Shown here piece by piece: positions 60,859-64,000 of a DNA stretch of 64,000 bases (its first letter is position 1; each line of letters starts with the position of its first letter). The stretch covers positions 372,001 through 436,000 of the forward strand of contig DXZA01000067.1 of NCBI GenBank assembly GCA_019415525.1. The letters are read 5' to 3'. Origin of the DNA: Tyzzerella sp. GTDB lineage: Bacteria; Bacillota; Clostridia; Lachnospirales; Anaerotignaceae. The position numbers and the translations under genes were made by a program. The notes beneath the pieces were generated by a model that did no database searches, was not told the origin of the DNA, and saw nothing but the letters and a program-made list of their open reading frames with translations.

Positions 60859-61116
60859 ATGACAGCCGAAAAAATACTTGAAAACAGATATACTGAAAAA
60901 GAAATAATTGATGAAATAGAAAATATAAAATTACAGCTTAATAAAACAAAAATGAATTTTGATATGTCTACTGATGAAATTCTTATTGATAGCTATATTT
61001 ATGAGATAATATCGCTCAATAAAAAATACCAGTATTTTTTGAGGCTGGCAAAGAAATATGGTATATCAGCAAAAGTGTTTAAAAAGCAAAAAAAATCTTT
61101 ATGGAAAAACAAATAG
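60859..61116 (+). CDS. DUF2508 family protein (YaaL-like)
   Basis: An 85-residue charged, helical protein. The middle (IDEIENIKLQLNKTKMNFDM) and the end (LNKKYQYFLRLAKKYGISAK) match the short DUF2508/YaaL family. It sits 14 bp upstream of the bofA-like gene, exactly as yaaL precedes bofA in Bacillus. Function unknown. ATG follows GAGGAGG. Confidence 0.78.
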   Translation: MTAEKILENRYTEKEIIDEIENIKLQLNKTKMNFDMSTDEILIDSYIYEIISLNKKYQYFLRLAKKYGISAKVFKKQKKSLWKNK

Positions 61117-61130
61117 GGGAGGTCTATTAA

Positions 61131-61379
61131 TTGGATTCTAACAGCATGATACATCTTATGCTTGTTATATGTTTTATAATACTTATGATAGTCTTGTTCT
61201 CTAAACCAATTAAATTTATATTGAAGTTTTTATTAAATGCAAGTATTGGATATATTTTATTTACAGTTATGAATTATATTGGATTTTCTATTGGTGGAAA
61301 TATTATTACCTGTACTGTATCAGGTATATTAGGTATACCGGGAATTATTGGAATACTTGCTATAAACACTCTAATTTGA
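61131..61379 (+). CDS. bofA: BofA family (pro-sigma-K processing inhibitor-like) membrane protein
   Basis: An 82-residue membrane protein with two or three hydrophobic segments and the C-terminal motif GILGIPGIIGILAINTLI, characteristic of BofA. In Bacillus BofA inhibits the SpoIVFB protease that activates sigma-K during sporulation. The start is TTG at 61131 after AGGGGAGG. Its presence supports a spore-forming lineage. Confidence 0.85.
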   Translation: MDSNSMIHLMLVICFIILMIVLFSKPIKFILKFLLNASIGYILFTVMNYIGFSIGGNIITCTVSGILGIPGIIGILAINTLI

Positions 61380-61390
61380 GAATACGATTG

Positions 61391-61419
61391 TTGACTAAAT
61401 TGTGGATAGATGTTACTAT
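61391..61419 (+). promoter_or_regulatory. Promoter of the putative small RNA
   Basis: TTGACT at 61391-61396, 17-bp spacer, TACTAT at 61414-61419. A near-consensus DnaA box (TGTGGATAG) lies in the spacer. Confidence 0.65.
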
Positions 61420-61425
61420 AAAAAA

Positions 61426-61551
61426 GGATGTAGAAAAATATGTTCTATATCCCCAATCCTTTTAAATTTTAAAGTATATATCACTCCCGGAATAAGAAAT
61501 CCCCGTTTCTTATTCTAAAAACTCATTGAATTTATTTTCAATGAGTTTTTT
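61426..61551 (+). ncRNA. Putative small structured RNA upstream of the rhomboid gene
   Basis: Downstream of the promoter at 61391 there are three hairpins in about 125 nt: AAAAGGAT...ATCCTTTT, then GAATAAGAAA-TCCCCG-TTTCTTATTC, then a strong terminator ACTCATTGAA with TTCAATGAGT plus a T run (61517-61551). It has no ORF with a ribosome-binding site. It could be a stand-alone RNA or a leader attenuator for the rhomboid gene, whose site starts ten bases later. Confidence 0.5.
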
Positions 61552-61573
61552 CTATATATAGAAAGGAATTTTT

Positions 61574-62617
61574 ATGAGTAATTTAATTAATGATTTTTGC
61601 AATAATATAATATCTCAAGGTTTTTCAGAAGTTAAAATAAAATTTTCAGATAAAGAGTTTAATGAAAGAGCATTTATAAAGCCTGATAGCCCTGTTCTAT
61701 ACTATGTATCAATAGGTGATGATAGTTTTAATGACTTTTATGAATATACCGCTCAAAAGGCTGATTTTTCCCAAAATATGTATAGTTCTCTTAAAACTAC
61801 TTTATCCATTGTCAGATGCAAAAGTGTAGTTTGTGTTAATATAATTATTGCAGATAATATTAATAGTGAAAAAATAGAATTTTTAAAATCAGCTGAAATA
61901 TATCCTGAAACAGGTCACTATAATATATGGTGGATATATGATAAATCAGAAAATAAGATATATACAGGAAAAAATCATCCTGATAAAATTGTTGGAATAG
62001 AGAATATACTTTTTTATTCAGCTGGTGTAAAATCACAAGATATAAAAGAAATTAAAAAGCCGGAAGGTAATAATAAAATACCATTTACATTATCTATATG
62101 TTTTATAAATATAATAATATTTGCTATTATGATGATTATGGGAAAAAGAGAAGAATTTATACAGCTTTTCGGTAATAGTCAATATTATATATTAGAATAT
62201 AAGGAATTTTATAGGCTTTTTTCTTCTATGTTTATTCATGCAGATGTATTTCATATTATTGAGAATATGATTTCTTTATATATATTTGGAGGAATGACAG
62301 AAAGATTTTATGGAAGCTTTGATACAGGTTTAATATATTTCTTTTCCGGAGCTGTTGGAAGTCTTATAAGTTTTGCTTTTGGAAACGGTATTTCTGTAGG
62401 TGCATCAGGTGCTATATTTGGTCTTATTGCATGTATATTATATACCTCAAAAGTAAATAAAAACTCAGTTGAGGGTATAAATTATGCAACAATGCTTATT
62501 ATTGTTATATTAAATATATCATCAGGTTTTATGATTTCGGAAGTAGATAATTTCTGTCATATAGGCGGATTTTTATCTGGATTAATAGTTTCTAAAATAG
62601 TATATAAAGTAAAATAA
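61574..62617 (+). CDS. Rhomboid family intramembrane serine protease
   Basis: A 347-residue protein. The first ~165 residues are a soluble domain that I do not recognise. Six membrane helices follow. The rhomboid core is clear: the RLFSSMFIHADVFHIIENMI segment, the catalytic Ser in SVGASGAIFGL, and the catalytic His in CHIGGFLSG. It cleaves membrane-embedded substrates; the target is unknown. ATG follows AAAGGA, right after the small-RNA terminator. Confidence 0.9.
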   Translation: MSNLINDFCNNIISQGFSEVKIKFSDKEFNERAFIKPDSPVLYYVSIGDDSFNDFYEYTAQKADFSQNMYSSLKTTLSIVRCKSVVCVNIIIADNINSEKIEFLKSAEIYPETGHYNIWWIYDKSENKIYTGKNHPDKIVGIENILFYSAGVKSQDIKEIKKPEGNNKIPFTLSICFINIIIFAIMMIMGKREEFIQLFGNSQYYILEYKEFYRLFSSMFIHADVFHIIENMISLYIFGGMTERFYGSFDTGLIYFFSGAVGSLISFAFGNGISVGASGAIFGLIACILYTSKVNKNSVEGINYATMLIIVILNISSGFMISEVDNFCHIGGFLSGLIVSKIVYKVK

Positions 62618-63014
62618 ACATATATTATCAACAGTTTTGTTGTGGATAAAATATGAATTATTATGCAAACGTATGTACTTATATATTATATATAAATGTT
62701 TAAAATTGTAAAAATATATAGTTATATAATTATAAAATTGTATAAAATATGTAATTAAAATGATATAATTTAATAGTAATGTAAAATAAAGTATATATAT
62801 AATACAAATTTTATTATATTTTTAACTAATGGAAAGTTATCCACAGGGCTTTTGTGGATAATGTTAATAACTTATAAACAAATAAAACAAATATTTGATT
62901 TTATAATATTTTTTATATTATATATTGTGTTATAGAATTAAATAAAATGTTGTAAAACAAATATTTTTATTATTTAATAAACAATTATTGTAGTGATAAG
63001 GTGGGAGGTATAAT
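62618..63014. other. AT-rich intergenic region with a DnaA-box cluster
   Basis: Nearly 400 bp without a gene. It contains three exact consensus DnaA boxes: TGTGGATAA at 62641 and 62853, and TTATCCACA at 62837. The last two face each other 7 bp apart around GGGCTTT. The remainder is long A/T runs with repeated TATATAATTATAAAAT-type words. Confidence 0.8.
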
Positions 63015-63581
63015 ATGAGTATTGAAGCAGTTAAAGAAAGCTTGCTTGAAGCTGTAAAAACATCAGATTATTCTGATAGGGTTATAGTTTTTGGAGAGGG
63101 TGCTAATAATGCAAAAATATTTATGATTGGAGAAGCTCCTGGTGGAGATGAAGAAAAACAAGGACATCCTTTTGTTGGAAAGGCCGGTAAAAATTTAAGT
63201 GAATTTTTAGATATTGTTGGACTTAAAAGAGATGAAATATATATTTCTAATGTAGTTAAAATAAGACCTTTTAATATTAGTCCTAAAACAGGAAAGCCTG
63301 TAAATAGAACACCAAATAAATCTGAAATTGAATTCTTTTCACCATATCTTATGAGAGAAATAGATGAAATTAAACCAGATATTATAGTAACTCTTGGTAA
63401 TATACCTTTAAGAGCTGTTTTGGAAGATAACAAGGCTGTTATAGGTGATTATCATGGCAAAATAACAGAATATAATGGTAAAAAGATTTTTGCTCTTTAT
63501 CACCCTGCTGCTATAATATATAATAGAGGTCTTAAAGATACATATTATGATGACCTTAATGAACTTAAAAAAATACTTTGA
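63015..63581 (+). CDS. Uracil-DNA glycosylase, family 4-like, cysteine-free
   Basis: A 188-residue DNA repair enzyme. Motif A is MIGEAPGGDEEKQGHPFVG, then LSEFLDIVGLKRDEIYISNV, TLGNIPL and motif C LYHPAA, all matching family 4/5 UDGs that excise uracil. The four cysteines that hold the [4Fe-4S] cluster in classical family 4 enzymes are missing; the whole protein has no cysteine. ATG follows GGGAGGT. A terminator overlaps its stop. Confidence 0.88.
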   Translation: MSIEAVKESLLEAVKTSDYSDRVIVFGEGANNAKIFMIGEAPGGDEEKQGHPFVGKAGKNLSEFLDIVGLKRDEIYISNVVKIRPFNISPKTGKPVNRTPNKSEIEFFSPYLMREIDEIKPDIIVTLGNIPLRAVLEDNKAVIGDYHGKITEYNGKKIFALYHPAAIIYNRGLKDTYYDDLNELKKIL

Positions 63582-63607
63582 AAGATACCAAAAGGTATCT
63601 TTTTTTT
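63581..63607 (+). terminator. Terminator of the UDG gene
   Basis: AAAGATACC with GGTATCTTT around AAAA, followed by nine T residues. Confidence 0.9.
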
Positions 63608-63756
63608 GTTTTTATTTTAATACAATTAGTTAATATGTATTGTTTTTATTTATTTTTTCACTTTAAATGATACTTTATTTGCATTTTTTCACTATAATAT
63701 CACTAATATTGTATTTTTATACATACAATGAGATTAAAAAAGAAATATTAAATAAT

Positions 63757-63799
63757 TTTATTAAAAACTATTGACATTTTATTATTATAACTATATAAT
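63757..63799 (+). promoter_or_regulatory. Consensus sigma-A promoter facing out of the window
   Basis: TTGACA at 63771-63776, 17-bp spacer, TATAAT at 63794-63799, both perfect. An upstream A/T-rich segment shared with the tRNA-Phe promoter may act as an UP element. The 200 bp after it up to the window end contain no gene and look like the leader of a strong, possibly stable-RNA, transcript. The gap 63608-63756 holds nothing else recognisable. Confidence 0.85.
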
Positions 63800-64000
63800 A
63801 AAGACAAGATAAAGGAAATAAATCAAAGAACAAATTCACAATAATAAAAGTTTTTTATTTAATTTTTTAATCTTATTAAACAATTCCCAGGGATAATTTT
63901 TATAATGATTGTTAAATGTTCGAGATTAAACGTTAATTTAAAATTGAGTTTGTATGATTTATAATTTTATCTTTGATTATATATTGTAAAGGTAATTAAT

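Noticed and set aside
63823..63832. TCAAAGAACA as an rRNA boxA-type signal
   Set aside because: It matches the reverse complement of the usual leader motif, so the orientation is wrong for a rightward operon; treated as chance.

Overview
The window is AT-rich chromosomal DNA from an anaerobic, probably spore-forming Firmicute of class Clostridia; a Lachnospiraceae-like relative is the best guess. The clues are a very low-GC bias (Ile ATA, Arg AGA), strong GGAGG ribosome-binding sites, TTG and GTG starts, intrinsic terminators, a T-box leader, rubredoxin, a two-subunit [4Fe-4S] fumarase, and sporulation-linked genes (bofA, spoIIIJ/yidC, jag). The window contains the chromosomal replication origin.

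Region by region. 1-3.6 kb (minus strand): a methionine and folate operon, metF, a free-standing MetH reactivation protein, and metH, which runs off the left edge. 3.7-10.6 kb: housekeeping and accessory genes (proC, an acyltransferase, rubredoxin, a MATE pump, a DUF3842 protein, a radical SAM protein, a metallo-beta-lactamase-fold hydrolase, a HAD phosphatase). 10.67-19.05 kb: an integrated mobile element of about 8.4 kb. It sits in the 3' end of tRNA-Ser(GCU) and is bounded by direct repeats that copy both the tRNA end and its terminator. It carries a RelE-type toxin/antitoxin pair, a tyrosine integrase, divergent repressor and Cro-like genes, an excisionase-like gene, a primase-helicase, an iteron-flanked AT-rich segment that looks like a replication origin, and small unknown genes. 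The layout resembles phage satellites (PICI/SaPI type), but no packaging or capsid gene is visible.

19.1-32.5 kb (mostly minus strand): tRNA-Ser, serS with a T-box leader, an unassigned structured segment, a DUF4446 gene, parB, parA with two parS sites, a lipid-kinase gene, argS, a few accessory genes, a Noc-like ParB paralogue and rsmG. 32.5-38.7 kb (minus): mnmG, mnmE, jag, yidC, yidD, rnpA and rpmH, the classic origin-flanking operon. 38.7-40.85 kb: oriC, with DnaA boxes on both sides of dnaA and a DnaA-trio-like unwinding element before dnaN. 40.85-48.2 kb (plus): dnaN, an S4-domain gene, recF, gyrB and gyrA. Transcription diverges from the origin on both sides.

48.2-51.2 kb (minus): fumarase subunits, a CapA-like lipoprotein and a small regulator. 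51.5-56.4 kb (plus): a complete branched-chain amino acid ABC transporter whose leader carries two identical dyads. 56.4-59.1 kb: tRNA-Phe and a flavinylation-type cluster (ApbE, NusG-II domain protein, Gx transporter). 59.2-64 kb: guaB, a yaaL-bofA pair, a probable small RNA, a rhomboid protease, a DnaA-box cluster, and a cysteine-free uracil-DNA glycosylase. The right edge has a perfect promoter that shares 20 bp with the tRNA-Phe promoter and points out of the window, probably toward a stable-RNA operon.
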